This document shows, in pieces, positions 23,577-32,581 of a DNA stretch of 36,249 bases. The DNA comes from Comamonadaceae bacterium PBBC2. GTDB taxonomy: Bacteria > Pseudomonadota > Gammaproteobacteria > Burkholderiales > Burkholderiaceae_C. The position numbers and the translations under genes were made by a program. The stretch covers positions 1-36,249 of the forward strand of contig NKIO01000038.1 in assembly GCA_002255935.1 (NCBI GenBank). Reading direction: 5' to 3'. The notes below the pieces were generated by a model. It saw nothing but the letters and a program-made list of their open reading frames with translations, was not told the origin of the DNA and made no database searches. Every line of letters starts with the position of its first letter. Position 1 is the first letter of the stretch.

Positions 23577-24920
23577 ATGACCCACCACGTGATTTTGGGC
23601 GCAGGCCCCGCCGGCGTGATCGCCGCCGAAACCATCCGCAAACACGCGCCCGCCGACACCATCACCTTGATTGGCGACGAGCCCGATGCGCCTTACTCGC
23701 GCATGGCCATTCCTTACCTCTTGATTGGCAACATCGACGAGCGCGGCACGTATTTGCGCAAAAGCCCGACCCACTTTGACGATTTGCGGATCACGCAAAT
23801 CAAGGCCAAGGTCAGCCAAGTCGATAGCCGCGGCCGCACGGTGCAGCTGGACAACGGCCAATCCATCGCGTTTGACAAACTCTTGATCGCCACCGGCTCA
23901 CACCCGGTGCGCCCACCGATTGCCGGCATGGATTCGCCTGGCGTGCACCCTTGCTGGACGCTGGAAGACGCACGCGCCATCCAAGCCTTGGCCAAGCCCG
24001 GCGCACGGGTCTTGCAGATGGGCGCAGGCTTCATCGGTTGCATCATCATGGAGGCGTTGGCGTCTCGTGGTGTGAAGCTCAGCGTGGTGGAGATGGGCGA
24101 CCGCATGGTGCCCCGCATGATGGGCCCGGTGGCGGGCGGCATGATCCGCGACTGGTGCGAGGCCAAAGGCGTGCAGGTGTTTACCGGCACCAAGGTCGAG
24201 GCGATCGAAAGCGGCTCGGGCAGCACCGGCTTGCTGGGCAAACTGGCCTCGGCCATCGGCTTGTCTTCGGGCACTGCAGACAGTGGTTTGAAAGTTCGCT
24301 TGTCCAATGGCCAAACCATTGAGGCCGATCTGGTCATCAGCGCCACCGGTGTGCGCCCAGCGATTGGCTTTTTAAAGGGCAGCGGCATCAGCTGCTTGCA
24401 AGGCGTTTTGACCGATGCCCACATGCAAACCAGCGTGCCCGGCATTTACGCCGCTGGCGACTGCGCAGAAGCCTTTGACAAAGTCAGCGGCAAAACCATT
24501 GTGAGCGCCATTCAGCCCAATGCGGCCGAGCAAGCCCGCGTGGCCGCACTCAACATGGTCGGTCAAAACGCAAACCTCAAAGGCGTCACCCAGATCAACG
24601 TGCTCGACACCTTGGGTTTGATCTCCACCAGCTTTGGCAACTGGGAAGGCTTGCCCGGCGGCGAACAAGCGGTCTTGACCGACAAGGCCGCAGGCCGCCA
24701 CCTGAGCCTGCAGTTCAAAGACGATGTATTGGTCGGCTGCAACAGCGTGGGCTGGACCGAGCACGTGGGCGTGATGCGCGGCCTGGTCGAAGGCCAGGTG
24801 CGCTTGGGCGAGTGGAAAGACCGCTTGCTGCACGACCCCACCAAGCTGATGGATGCCTATCTGGCATGTGCGCAAGGTCAAGGCGGCTGGAGCGGTGCGC
24901 AAGATGCACGCCGCCGCTGA
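23577..24920 (+). CDS. aorC: FAD subunit of aldehyde oxidoreductase (NADH-linked)
   Basis: A 447-residue pyridine nucleotide-disulfide-type flavoprotein. FAD binding starts at ILGAGPAG (6-13), the NAD-binding motif is QMGAGFIG near residue 150, and the second FAD contact is YAAGDCAEA near 295. There is no redox CxxxxC pair, as expected for an electron-transfer subunit. It passes electrons between AorA clusters and NAD. ATG 23577 follows a GGAGA ribosome site; the earlier in-frame start at 23514 lies in the repeat. A 113-nt gap with two hairpins separates it from aorB. Confidence 0.88.
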   Translation: MTHHVILGAGPAGVIAAETIRKHAPADTITLIGDEPDAPYSRMAIPYLLIGNIDERGTYLRKSPTHFDDLRITQIKAKVSQVDSRGRTVQLDNGQSIAFDKLLIATGSHPVRPPIAGMDSPGVHPCWTLEDARAIQALAKPGARVLQMGAGFIGCIIMEALASRGVKLSVVEMGDRMVPRMMGPVAGGMIRDWCEAKGVQVFTGTKVEAIESGSGSTGLLGKLASAIGLSSGTADSGLKVRLSNGQTIEADLVISATGVRPAIGFLKGSGISCLQGVLTDAHMQTSVPGIYAAGDCAEAFDKVSGKTIVSAIQPNAAEQARVAALNMVGQNANLKGVTQINVLDTLGLISTSFGNWEGLPGGEQAVLTDKAAGRHLSLQFKDDVLVGCNSVGWTEHVGVMRGLVEGQVRLGEWKDRLLHDPTKLMDAYLACAQGQGGWSGAQDARRR

Positions 24921-24935
24921 AGCGACAATCGCCGC

Positions 24936-25190
24936 ATGCAGATCACATTCAAACTGTTCGCGACCCTGACCGATTACCTGCCGGTGGAAGTACGCCGCAG
25001 CAACCAGATGCCGCTGGAGGTGGACCCACAGGCCAGCATCAGCCAAATCATCGAACCCTTTGGCATGCCGCCCAAGCTGGTGCATCTGGTCTTGGTCAAC
25101 GGCAAATACATCGCTCCCGAAGTGCGCGGCACCACCACCTTGGTGGAAGGCGATGTGCTCGCCATCTGGCCCCCTGTGGCCGGTGGGTGA
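24936..25190 (+). CDS. MoaD/ThiS-like small sulfur-carrier protein
   Basis: An 84-residue ubiquitin-fold protein with the C-terminal VAGG that is adenylated and thiocarboxylated in MoaD-type carriers. MoaD donates sulfur for molybdopterin dithiolene formation; a dedicated copy in a tungsten enzyme operon probably serves tungstopterin synthesis. It begins 15 nt after aorC. No MoaE, MoeB or MoeA is encoded in the window, so it must use partners from elsewhere. A ThiS role is less likely in this context. Confidence 0.82.
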   Translation: MQITFKLFATLTDYLPVEVRRSNQMPLEVDPQASISQIIEPFGMPPKLVHLVLVNGKYIAPEVRGTTTLVEGDVLAIWPPVAGG

Positions 25191-25211
25191 GCACACGCCA
25201 CGACCGCCCCC

Positions 25212-25511
25212 ATGCAGGCCTACTACCCCGAGCGCTTTGAGCGCGACATGGGCACGACCGAAACCGAATGGTTAAGCGCCTTGCCCCGAGCGCTGGGCGA
25301 GCACGCCTTTGAGCTGGGCACCGGCCAAGCCCGTGTGCACATCGGTGGCGGGCATCTGCAACTGCAATGGCACAAACTGCCCCCACGCGTGATCGCGCTG
25401 CTGCGCCTGCAGCGGCTGGCGGTGTCTTTTGTGTTTGAGGGCGTGGAAGAGGATGCACGTCAGCGCTTCATGAAGCGCTTTGATTTGACGATGCAGCGGG
25501 GTGGGGGGTGA
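25212..25511 (+). CDS. Small protein of unknown function, last gene of the aor operon
   Basis: A 99-residue protein, 21 nt after the MoaD-like gene. It has a mixed alpha/beta pattern: an acidic N-terminus (YPERFERDMG), a beta region ARVHIGGGHLQLQW, and a basic helix RVIALLRLQRLAVSF. No cysteine is present, so it is not an iron-sulfur protein. I recognise no family. Position suggests an accessory role in cofactor maturation or assembly of the aldehyde oxidoreductase. Confidence 0.6.
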   Translation: MQAYYPERFERDMGTTETEWLSALPRALGEHAFELGTGQARVHIGGGHLQLQWHKLPPRVIALLRLQRLAVSFVFEGVEEDARQRFMKRFDLTMQRGGG

Positions 25512-25864
25512 GTGGCTCTTGCTGGCTGGAAGCTGAACTTGGGTGTGTCGGGCTTGTAGGCATCACACGGCCAACAACCGCCCTTCAGTTTTAAACAAAA
25601 GACCGCTGCCTGCCTGCATCAAGCTGATCCAGGCATATTTATTGAAACTTTAGTATTGAATGCGTATATGCGCATTTAAGATTGTTGATGTTTTTGTCAA
25701 TTTTCAATACATTACGAGGCTGATTTGAATTCTGCAATACCCTGAACCAATAGTCCTCTATGAATCGCATCGACCGCCTTGTATTCGTTAAAGCTTTATT
25801 GAAGTCAGTTGTTGTATTTGAAATCACTCAGGGCAAAGGTCAAGGTGACGGCAAATCTTATGCC
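25512..25864. other. AT-rich stretch of 353 nt without a convincing gene
   Basis: Composition becomes distinctly AT-rich from about 25,590 to the IS left end, unlike the operon before it. A short plus-strand frame at 25760-25879 runs into the IS (listed separately). The 62-codon minus-strand frame at 25639-25827 has no ribosome site or recognisable domain. I see no intrinsic terminator with a clear U-run for the aor operon. Confidence 0.5.
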
Positions 25865-25879
25865 TTAACAGGCTGCTGA
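25760..25879 (+). pseudogene. Possible truncated gene start interrupted by the IS
   Basis: Thirty-nine codons from ATG 25760, beginning MNRIDRLVFVKALLKS, end in a stop formed inside the IS left inverted repeat. The N-terminus has the look of a DNA-binding regulator start, but it is too short to assign, and no continuation is found right of the IS. It may equally be chance. Confidence 0.18.
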
Positions 25880-27200
25880 AATACTGACGCACCGAAAGCA
25901 CCAATTCAGCTGTGCAGTCGACAATTGAGGCATCACAAAAATCAAACAAACATGCGCGGCGCTGACACCTTTACCGAGAGCTTGTTTCTGATGAAACGGC
26001 TCGATGATTTCGTCCCAACGGGGCACCCTTTGCGAGCCATACGCGAGATGGTCAATAAGGCCTTGGTGGCCATGAACGGTTTGTTCGCCGACATGTACGA
26101 GGCCGACATCAAAGGCGGTCGTCCCAGCGTTGCACCCGAAAAGTTGTTGCGCGCCATGCTGTTGCAGGTGCTCTACAGCGTACGCTCCGAGCGCATGCTC
26201 ATGGAACAAATTCAGTACAACATGCTTTTTCGCTGGTTTGTGGGCTTGGCCATGGACGATGCCGTCTGGGTACCCACGGTCTTCACCAAGAACCGCCAAC
26301 GGCTCATTGAGCATGACGCGGTGGTCGAGCTGTTCAACCAGATCGTGGCTCAGGCCGATGAACGAAAGCTCTTGTCAGGCGAGCACTTCAGTGTGGATGG
26401 CACCTTGATCCAAGCGTGGGCGGGCCACAAAAGCTTTGTGTCCAAAGACCGCCAAGACGGTGACGACAGCGATGGTGGCAACTTCCGCAACCAGCGGCGC
26501 AGCAACGAAACTCATGAATCGAGCACGGACGGTGATGCCAGGCTGTACCGCAAAGGCAAGACTGCCAGCGAACTGCGCTTCATGGGCCACACACTGACTG
26601 ACAACCGCAACGGTTTGGTGGTCAACGCCATGGTCACGCAAGCCGATGGGCACGCCGAACGCGAAGCGGCTAAGGCCATGATCAACGATGCGCGACAAGC
26701 GAATGAAGGCGAAACGACGCTCACATTGGGAGCGGACAAAGGCTATGACGCGAAGGAATTCATCGAGGCCTTGCAAGTGATGAACGTGCTGCCGCATGTG
26801 GCGCAAAACACCTCAGGGCGCAAATCGGCAGTACCAGATGCGGTGGCTGCCAGCGAGGGCTATGCCATCTCGCAACAAAAGCGCAAACGCATTGAGCAGG
26901 GCTTTGGCTGGGCCAAGACGGTAGGTCACATTCGCCAGGTGCTGGTGCGAGGTCTGGAGAAAGTGGACCAGATGTTTGTGCTGACGATGACGGCTTACAA
27001 CCTGACGCGACTGCGCACGCTGGGACAGGTGCGTCTGCAAGGTGCCCGATGAGGGGAAAAGGCGGGGGAAAAGCCTGCGAAACAGCGTTTGGAAGGCCTC
27101 AGGGGGCTGAAATTTCGAAATGCGAAAAGAAAATCGGGCAAATGGCGAAGCGGGACAACAGGGCCCCTCTGACATCGTGAGTAATTCAGCAGCCTGTTAA
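25865..27200. mobile_element. Complete IS5-family insertion sequence with TTAA target duplication
   Basis: The element spans 25869-27196 (1,328 bp). Terminal inverted repeats start CAGGCTGCTGAA and match at 19 of 21 positions (25869-25889 and 27176-27196). TTAA flanks both ends (25865-25868, 27197-27200), agreeing with the YTAR duplications of IS5 relatives. It carries one intact transposase gene. It has inserted between the aor operon and the 3' end of the alpha/beta hydrolase gene, disrupting neither. Confidence 0.85.
25952..27052 (+). CDS. IS5-family DDE transposase
   Basis: A 366-residue transposase from ATG 25952; a TTG at 25925 is an in-frame alternative. The N-terminal DUF772-type domain is visible (GRPSVAPEKLLRAMLLQVLY, MLFRWFVGL). 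The DDE core follows, with D in SVDGTLIQAWAG, D in LGADKGYD, and a C-terminal KRIEQGFGWAKT segment holding the Glu. The frame is uninterrupted, so it is probably functional or recently so. It cuts and pastes the element flanked by the repeats described for the IS. Confidence 0.88.
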   Translation: MRGADTFTESLFLMKRLDDFVPTGHPLRAIREMVNKALVAMNGLFADMYEADIKGGRPSVAPEKLLRAMLLQVLYSVRSERMLMEQIQYNMLFRWFVGLAMDDAVWVPTVFTKNRQRLIEHDAVVELFNQIVAQADERKLLSGEHFSVDGTLIQAWAGHKSFVSKDRQDGDDSDGGNFRNQRRSNETHESSTDGDARLYRKGKTASELRFMGHTLTDNRNGLVVNAMVTQADGHAEREAAKAMINDARQANEGETTLTLGADKGYDAKEFIEALQVMNVLPHVAQNTSGRKSAVPDAVAASEGYAISQQKRKRIEQGFGWAKTVGHIRQVLVRGLEKVDQMFVLTMTAYNLTRLRTLGQVRLQGAR

Positions 27201-27216
27201 GCCACAGACCTGCGAA

Positions 27217-28020
27217 TCAAGCGCCCAGATTGCGCAGTGTCGCTTCAATCGCGGCGGCGGTGGCCAGGGGCTTTTCCATCGGGATCAGATGGGAGCCGTC
27301 GAGCATCATCACGCGGCCTTTGACCACTTGCTGGGTCAACTCCATGCCGGCTTGGCGCATCTCAGCCGAGTGCGTGCCGCCAATGAAGGCCGCTGGGCAT
27401 TTGAGCGGGTGGCGTTTGAGCAGGCTGTCGAGTTTGTGCGGCAAGCTGTTGTAGATGGCGGTTTCCACCTCGCGCTCGAAGCTCAAGACGCGCTGACCAC
27501 CCTCGTCGTGTGTGCCGTGCGCGATGTAGTCGAGCAGCACTTGCGGGTCCCACTTGGCGAAGGCTTTTTTGTGCTGAAAGCTCTCCAGCGCGGCGTCGGC
27601 ACTGGGCCAGTGGTTGCGGCGTTTTTGGCTGATGCGGCCGGGCGAAAGTGAGCCAATCAACGGTGTGCGTTTGGCCAAGCCCAAGGTGGTGGCACGCCAG
27701 CCGCCAATGACGGGCGAGTCGATCAAGACCACGCCACGTGCCAGCTCCGGGTGACGGGCTGCGCACATCAAGCTCAAGATGCCGCCCAGCGAGTGGCCCA
27801 CCAAAAAGGCGGGTGTGCCATCGGCTTGTTGCGCGCGTGCAAAGTCGGCCAACTGCTGCACCAAGTGCGGCCAGTTGTTGCTGACGGGGTATTGCGGGTC
27901 GTGGCCGAATTTCTCAATGGCGGCCACCTCAAACCCGCGCTGGCGCAGGTTGTCCAGCATCACGCCGTAGGTGCTGGCCGGGAAGCTGTTGCCGTGGGAA
28001 AAGACGATCCGAGCGCGCAT
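27217..28020 (-). CDS. Alpha/beta hydrolase
   Basis: A 267-residue alpha/beta-hydrolase fold enzyme. The oxyanion-hole segment VFSHGNSFPA is at residues 6-15, the nucleophile is S77 in GHSLGG, and the histidine is probably in DGSHLIPME near the C-terminus. It probably hydrolyses an ester or amide; the substrate is unknown. The start ATG shares a base with the stop of the Anbu-like gene, so the two are translationally coupled. The gene ends 20 nt from the IS right end. Confidence 0.85.
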   Translation of the reverse strand: MRARIVFSHGNSFPASTYGVMLDNLRQRGFEVAAIEKFGHDPQYPVSNNWPHLVQQLADFARAQQADGTPAFLVGHSLGGILSLMCAARHPELARGVVLIDSPVIGGWRATTLGLAKRTPLIGSLSPGRISQKRRNHWPSADAALESFQHKKAFAKWDPQVLLDYIAHGTHDEGGQRVLSFEREVETAIYNSLPHKLDSLLKRHPLKCPAAFIGGTHSAEMRQAGMELTQQVVKGRVMMLDGSHLIPMEKPLATAAAIEATLRNLGA

Positions 28021-28847
28021 CAGATCAATTTTTCATCCGGCGTGGTGATCTTCTTGAGCAGGGCGTTGCGCACGGGCGGCACCATCAGCGGCACGTCGGT
28101 CGCGCCGCCGTTCCACATCGGGTCTTCGATGCTGTCGAACATCTGGCGCAACTTGTCGCCCCAGCTGGAGCGCAGCATCTGGAAGTAGGGGTTGTGCTCG
28201 TCGATGCACATGATGCGGTCGGTCTGCAGGCTGCCCGCTTTGTAGACCACCATGTCCAGCGGCAAGCCGACCGACAGGTTGGATTTGAGCGTCGAGTCCA
28301 TGGACACCAGCGCGCATTTGGCCGCTTCGTCCAGCGGGGTGTTGGGGGTGATGACGCGGTCCAGCACCGGCTTGCCGTACTTGGATTCGCCAATCTGGAA
28401 GTAGGGGGTTTCGTCGGTCGCTTCGATGAAGTTGCCGGGCGAATAGACCTGGAACAGGCGCATGCCTTCGCTGCCGATTTGGCCGCCGAAGATCATGGAC
28501 ACGTTGAACTCCACACCGGAGGCACGCAGCGCAGCGGCATCGCGCTCGTACACCCGGCGCACGGCCGCGCCCAGCACGCGGGTGGCGTCGAACATGCTCT
28601 TGGCGTTCCAGATGGTCAGCGGTTCGTCCTGGCCGGGCTCCACCAGTTTTTCGATCTGCAGCACTTCGCGCACCGATTGCGAAATGCTCAGGTTGCCTGC
28701 GGACAACAAGGCCATGAAGCGGTCGCCCGCTTTTTCATAGACGATCATTTTGCGGAAGGTGCTGATCTGGTCCAGGCCCGCATTGGTGCGGGAGTCGGAC
28801 AGGAACACCAAACCGGCGCGGGTTTTGACGGCAACGCAATAAGTCAT
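28020..28847 (-). CDS. Anbu-type proteasome-like protease
   Basis: A 275-residue protein of the proteasome/HslV Ntn-hydrolase superfamily, closest to the Anbu (ancestral beta subunit) group. After Met removal T2 would be the nucleophile (MTYCVAVKTRAG), with D18 in LSDSRT and K33 in FRKM as the other catalytic residues, followed by ALLSAGNLSISQSV. Anbu assembles into open rings and its physiological substrates are not well known. Its frequent companions (alpha-E protein, circularly permuted ATP-grasp, transglutaminase-like protease) are absent here. It lies 11 nt after mutS and overlaps the hydrolase gene. Confidence 0.88.
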   Translation of the reverse strand: MTYCVAVKTRAGLVFLSDSRTNAGLDQISTFRKMIVYEKAGDRFMALLSAGNLSISQSVREVLQIEKLVEPGQDEPLTIWNAKSMFDATRVLGAAVRRVYERDAAALRASGVEFNVSMIFGGQIGSEGMRLFQVYSPGNFIEATDETPYFQIGESKYGKPVLDRVITPNTPLDEAAKCALVSMDSTLKSNLSVGLPLDMVVYKAGSLQTDRIMCIDEHNPYFQMLRSSWGDKLRQMFDSIEDPMWNGGATDVPLMVPPVRNALLKKITTPDEKLI

Positions 28848-28858
28848 GAACCAACTCT

Positions 28859-31486
28859 TTAATTTTTGGGCAGCAAACGCTGCAAGGCATACAGGGCGTC
28901 GAGCGCTTCGCGGGGGCTCAAAGCGTCGGGGTTGATTTGGGCCAAGGCCGATTCCACGGCGGTGGGGCCTGTGGCTTCGGTTTCGGGCGGCGCGGCAAAC
29001 AGGTCCACCTGTTGGCGGCTTTCGCTGGCTCCAGCTTCCAAGGCGCTCAGGGCATGGCGGGCGTGGTTGAGCACGGCTGTTGGCATGCCCGCCAAGCGGG
29101 CTACTTGCACGCCGTAGCTCTTGCTGGCCGGGCCGGGCTGCAGCTCGTGCAAAAACACGATGGACGCGCCCGATTCGGCCGCGCTCACGTGCATGTTGAC
29201 GGCGGCGGTGTGCGTGGCCGGGAACTCGGTCAGCTCAAAGTAGTGCGTGGCAAACAGCGCAAATGCTTGCGTTTTGTTGTGCAGGTGCGTGGCGATGCCG
29301 CTGGCGAGAGCCAGGCCGTCAAACGTCGAGGTGCCGCGGCCGATCTCGTCCATCAGCACCAGGCTGTGGGGCGTGGCGCTGTGCAAGATTTGTGCGGCTT
29401 CGGTCATCTCCAGCATGAAGGTCGATTGGGCGTTGGCCAGGTCGTCGGCCGCACCGATCCGGGTGTGGATGGCGTCGATGGGGCCGAGTCGGCAGCGGCT
29501 GGCGGGCACGTGGCTGCCGATGCTGGCCAGAAGCACGATCAGTGCCACCTGGCGCATGTAGGTCGATTTACCGCCCATGTTGGGGCCGGTGATGATCTGC
29601 AAACGCTGGCGGGGGCCGAGCACCGTGTCGTTGGCAATGAAGCTGGCGCCGGACATTTCGGCCAGGCGGGCTTCGACCACTGGGTGGCGGCCTTGGCGGA
29701 TTTCGATGCAGGGTTCTTTGGTGAACTCAGGCGTGCACCAGTTCAGGGTGAGCGAGCGCTCGGTCAGTGCGCACAACACGTCCAAGCTGGCCATGGCCTG
29801 CGCCAAAGCAGTCAGCGCGGGCACATAGGGCTGCAGTTGGTCGAGCAGGCCTTCGTAAAGCCACTTCTCGCGGGCCAAGGCGCGTTCTTGCGCTGACAGG
29901 GCCTTGTCTTCAAAGGTTTTCAGCTCGGGCGTGATGAAGCGCTCGGCGTTTTTCAGGGTCTGGCGGCGGCGGTAGTCGTCCGGCACTTTGTCGAGCTGGC
30001 CTTGCGTGACCTCGATGTAAAAGCCGTGCACTTTGTTGAACTGCACGCGCAGGTTGGCGATGCCGGTGCGTTCTTTCTCGCGGGTTTCCAGGTCGAGCAA
30101 AAACGCATCGCAGTTGGTCTGGATGCCCCGCAGCTCGTCCAGCTCGGCGTCCAGGCCGTCGGCGATCACGCCGCCGTCGCGCACCAGCGCGGCGGGCTCT
30201 TCGAGCAGGGCCATTTGCAGCAGTTCGGCGCAGTTCGTGGGCGGCGTGAGCCAGCGGGCCATGCCGGCCAACAAAGTGCCGGGCTCGGGGCTCAAGGCTT
30301 GAAGTTGCGTGGACAGCGACGCCGCACGCACCAGCGCATGGCGCAGGGCCACCAGCTCGCGCGGGCGCACTTGGCGCAGCGCCGTGCGGGCGGTGATGCG
30401 CTCCACATCGCTCGCACCTTTGAGCTGTTCGCGCAGGCTGCTCCAGGGGCCTGCGCCACTCTCGCCGCGCAACACGGCTTGGGCTTGCAGGCGGTCCATC
30501 GCGGCTTGGCGGTCGCGTGGTGGGCTCAGCAGCCAGCTTTTGAGCAAGCGGCTGCCCATGCCGGTCATGCAGGTGTCGAGCAGCGAAAACAGGGTGGGCG
30601 AATCCTCACCACGCAGGGTTTGCGTCAGCTCCAGGTTGCGGCGCGTGCTGGCGGGCAGGTCAATCAGCGCGTCCGAGCGCTGCACCTGCACCCGCTGCAC
30701 ATGCGGCAGGCTGCGGCCTTGGGTGTGTTCGGCATAGGTCAGCAGGGCAGCGGCAGCGGCATGCGCGTCGGCCAGCGCATCGGCGCTCCATGCGGCCAGC
30801 GACGCGGCTTGCAGTTGCTCGAGCAGCTTGCGCTGGCCCAAGCCCGCGTCAAACTGAAAGTCGGGCCGCAAGGCCAAAGCCCAGCTGCCGCGCCCACTGG
30901 TTTTGAGGCTGCGCAGTTTTTGCTCAAAGGTGGGCGTCATGCCCGCGCTGGCCAGCAGCTCGCTGGGCGCGATGCGGTCCACCCAATCGGCCAGCTCGTC
31001 TTGCGCACATTCGGCCAGGTGCACCACGCCTTGCGTGACGCTCAGCCAAGCGAGGCCGCAGCGGTTTTTGGCGGCTTGGTGCACGGCCAGCAAAATCGCT
31101 TCGCTTTTGTCGGACAGCAGCTCGGTGTCGGTCAGGGTGCCGGGGGTGACCACGCGCACCACTTTGCGCTCGACCGGGCCTTTGGACGTGGCGACATCGC
31201 CCACTTGCTCGCAAATGGCGACCGACTCGCCCAGCTTGATGAGCCGGGCCAAATACGTCTCGACCGAGTGAAAGGGCACGCCCGCCATGAGCACGGGCTG
31301 GCCAGCGGACTGGCCACGGCGGGTGAGGGTGATGTCGAGCAGGCCAGCGGCTTTTTCGGCGTCGGCAAAGAACAACTCGTAAAAGTCGCCCATGCGGTAG
31401 AACACCAGCGTGTCAGGAAACTCCGCCTTGATGCCCAGGTACTGGGCCATCATGGGGGTGTGGGCACTCAGGTTGAGCGCGGTCAT
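28859..31486 (-). CDS. mutS: DNA mismatch repair protein MutS
   Basis: An 875-residue MutS. The mismatch-contacting Phe-x-Glu is in GDFYELF near residue 33-39, the Walker A motif is [10 protein letters not shown] near residue 633-641, the Walker B region is [16 protein letters not shown], and the dimer-interface ATHYFELT follows. It recognises mispairs and recruits MutL. Length is slightly above the E. coli protein (853). It starts 3 nt after the suhB stop, so the two are cotranscribed. The long open frame on the opposite strand (30002-32479) is a composition shadow. Confidence 0.97.
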   Translation of the reverse strand: MTALNLSAHTPMMAQYLGIKAEFPDTLVFYRMGDFYELFFADAEKAAGLLDITLTRRGQSAGQPVLMAGVPFHSVETYLARLIKLGESVAICEQVGDVATSKGPVERKVVRVVTPGTLTDTELLSDKSEAILLAVHQAAKNRCGLAWLSVTQGVVHLAECAQDELADWVDRIAPSELLASAGMTPTFEQKLRSLKTSGRGSWALALRPDFQFDAGLGQRKLLEQLQAASLAAWSADALADAHAAAAALLTYAEHTQGRSLPHVQRVQVQRSDALIDLPASTRRNLELTQTLRGEDSPTLFSLLDTCMTGMGSRLLKSWLLSPPRDRQAAMDRLQAQAVLRGESGAGPWSSLREQLKGASDVERITARTALRQVRPRELVALRHALVRAASLSTQLQALSPEPGTLLAGMARWLTPPTNCAELLQMALLEEPAALVRDGGVIADGLDAELDELRGIQTNCDAFLLDLETREKERTGIANLRVQFNKVHGFYIEVTQGQLDKVPDDYRRRQTLKNAERFITPELKTFEDKALSAQERALAREKWLYEGLLDQLQPYVPALTALAQAMASLDVLCALTERSLTLNWCTPEFTKEPCIEIRQGRHPVVEARLAEMSGASFIANDTVLGPRQRLQIITGPNMGGKSTYMRQVALIVLLASIGSHVPASRCRLGPIDAIHTRIGAADDLANAQSTFMLEMTEAAQILHSATPHSLVLMDEIGRGTSTFDGLALASGIATHLHNKTQAFALFATHYFELTEFPATHTAAVNMHVSAAESGASIVFLHELQPGPASKSYGVQVARLAGMPTAVLNHARHALSALEAGASESRQQVDLFAAPPETEATGPTAVESALAQINPDALSPREALDALYALQRLLPKN

Positions 31487-31489
31487 GGC

Positions 31490-32434
31490 TTAAAACGGTG
31501 CGTCTTTGGGTTCGTCGCCTTCGGCCGCAGCGTCTTGGGCTTCGGCTTCCGGGTCATGGCTGTCCGAAGTGCGTTCGCGGCTCAGTGTGTCGACAGCGCT
31601 GCGCACAGCCGCTTTGTCGCCAGCGCTGGCGAACTTGCTGAACTTGCCCAGGATGCTGACCAACTGGCCGTAAATGCGGGGCGCACCGGCCAGGCATTCT
31701 TTTTGTTCCAGAAATTCGGATTCGCCGGTGAAGTTGCCGATCAGGCCACCGGCCTCGGTCACCAGCAGCGATCCTGCAGCCACGTCCCAAGGCGAGAGGC
31801 CTGTTTCAAAGAAGCCGTCGGTGAAACCTGCGGCCACATAGGCCAAGTCGAGAGCGGCCGAACCTGGGCGGCGCAGGCCGGCGGTGCGTTGCATCACGTC
31901 GCCCATCATGCGCAGGTATTGGTTGAAGTTGTCGCCCTTGCGGAAGGGAAAACCGGTGGAGATGATGCATTCCTGCAGGCGGATGCGCTTGCTCACGCGC
32001 AGGCGGCGGTCGTTCATGAACGCACCACGGCCTTTGGTGGCGGTGAACAGGTCGTTGCGGGTGGGGTCGTAAATGACGGCTTGCTCGATCTTGCCGCGCA
32101 CTTGCAGCGCGATGCTCACGCAATAAACGGGGAAGCCGTGGATGAAGTTGGTCGTGCCGTCCAAGGGGTCGATGATCCAGATGTGGTCAGCGGCCGGGTT
32201 ACCGTGCTGGCTGCCCGATTCCTCGGCCAAGATGCCGTGGTCAGGGTAGGCGGTCAGCAGGGTGTCGATGATGACTTTTTCACTCGCATGGTCGATCTCG
32301 GTGACGAAGTCGTTGACTTGCTTTTGCGAGATGCGAACAGCCTCAACGTCGAGCGCGGCACGGTTGATGATGGCGCCAGCGGCGCGCGCAGCCTTGATGG
32401 CCACGTTGAGCATGGGGTGGAGATTGGACGACAT
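31490..32434 (-). CDS. suhB: Inositol monophosphatase family protein SuhB
   Basis: A 314-residue Mg-dependent sugar phosphatase. Metal-binding motifs are EES near residue 71, DPLDGTTNF (D89, D92), and WDVAAG with D217. SuhB also acts as a ribosomal RNA antitermination factor in E. coli. Length exceeds the usual 260-270 residues because of an acidic C-terminal tail (from about 268, ending AEGDEPKDAPF) with no recognisable domain. ATG 32434 is used; the frame is open further upstream only as antisense of trmJ. It heads the suhB-mutS-Anbu-hydrolase cluster and is divergent from trmJ. Confidence 0.92.
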   Translation of the reverse strand: MSSNLHPMLNVAIKAARAAGAIINRAALDVEAVRISQKQVNDFVTEIDHASEKVIIDTLLTAYPDHGILAEESGSQHGNPAADHIWIIDPLDGTTNFIHGFPVYCVSIALQVRGKIEQAVIYDPTRNDLFTATKGRGAFMNDRRLRVSKRIRLQECIISTGFPFRKGDNFNQYLRMMGDVMQRTAGLRRPGSAALDLAYVAAGFTDGFFETGLSPWDVAAGSLLVTEAGGLIGNFTGESEFLEQKECLAGAPRIYGQLVSILGKFSKFASAGDKAAVRSAVDTLSRERTSDSHDPEAEAQDAAAEGDEPKDAPF

Positions 32435-32581
32435 AAATTGTGTGAAGAACCAGAACTGGCCAAGGCACGATCGCTTTGACGAAGGCTGGATTTTCCCACG
32501 AAATTGCCCCTTTCGGGTCACTTTTGCGCCAAGGTTGCCCTTTGTCTCAGTGTCTGCGGGTCTTGCATGGACAATCGGGGC

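Noticed and set aside
25639-25827. 62-codon minus-strand frame in the AT-rich gap
   Set aside because: No ribosome site, no domain, and AT-rich sequence gives such frames by chance.
25865-27219. IS insertion disrupting the alpha/beta hydrolase gene
   Set aside because: The right end of the IS lies 20 nt beyond the hydrolase stop and the gene is full length.
30002-32479. 825-codon plus-strand frame opposite mutS and suhB
   Set aside because: Both genes beneath it are clear and full length; the predicted protein is a low-complexity His/Gln/Val/Ala composition shadow.
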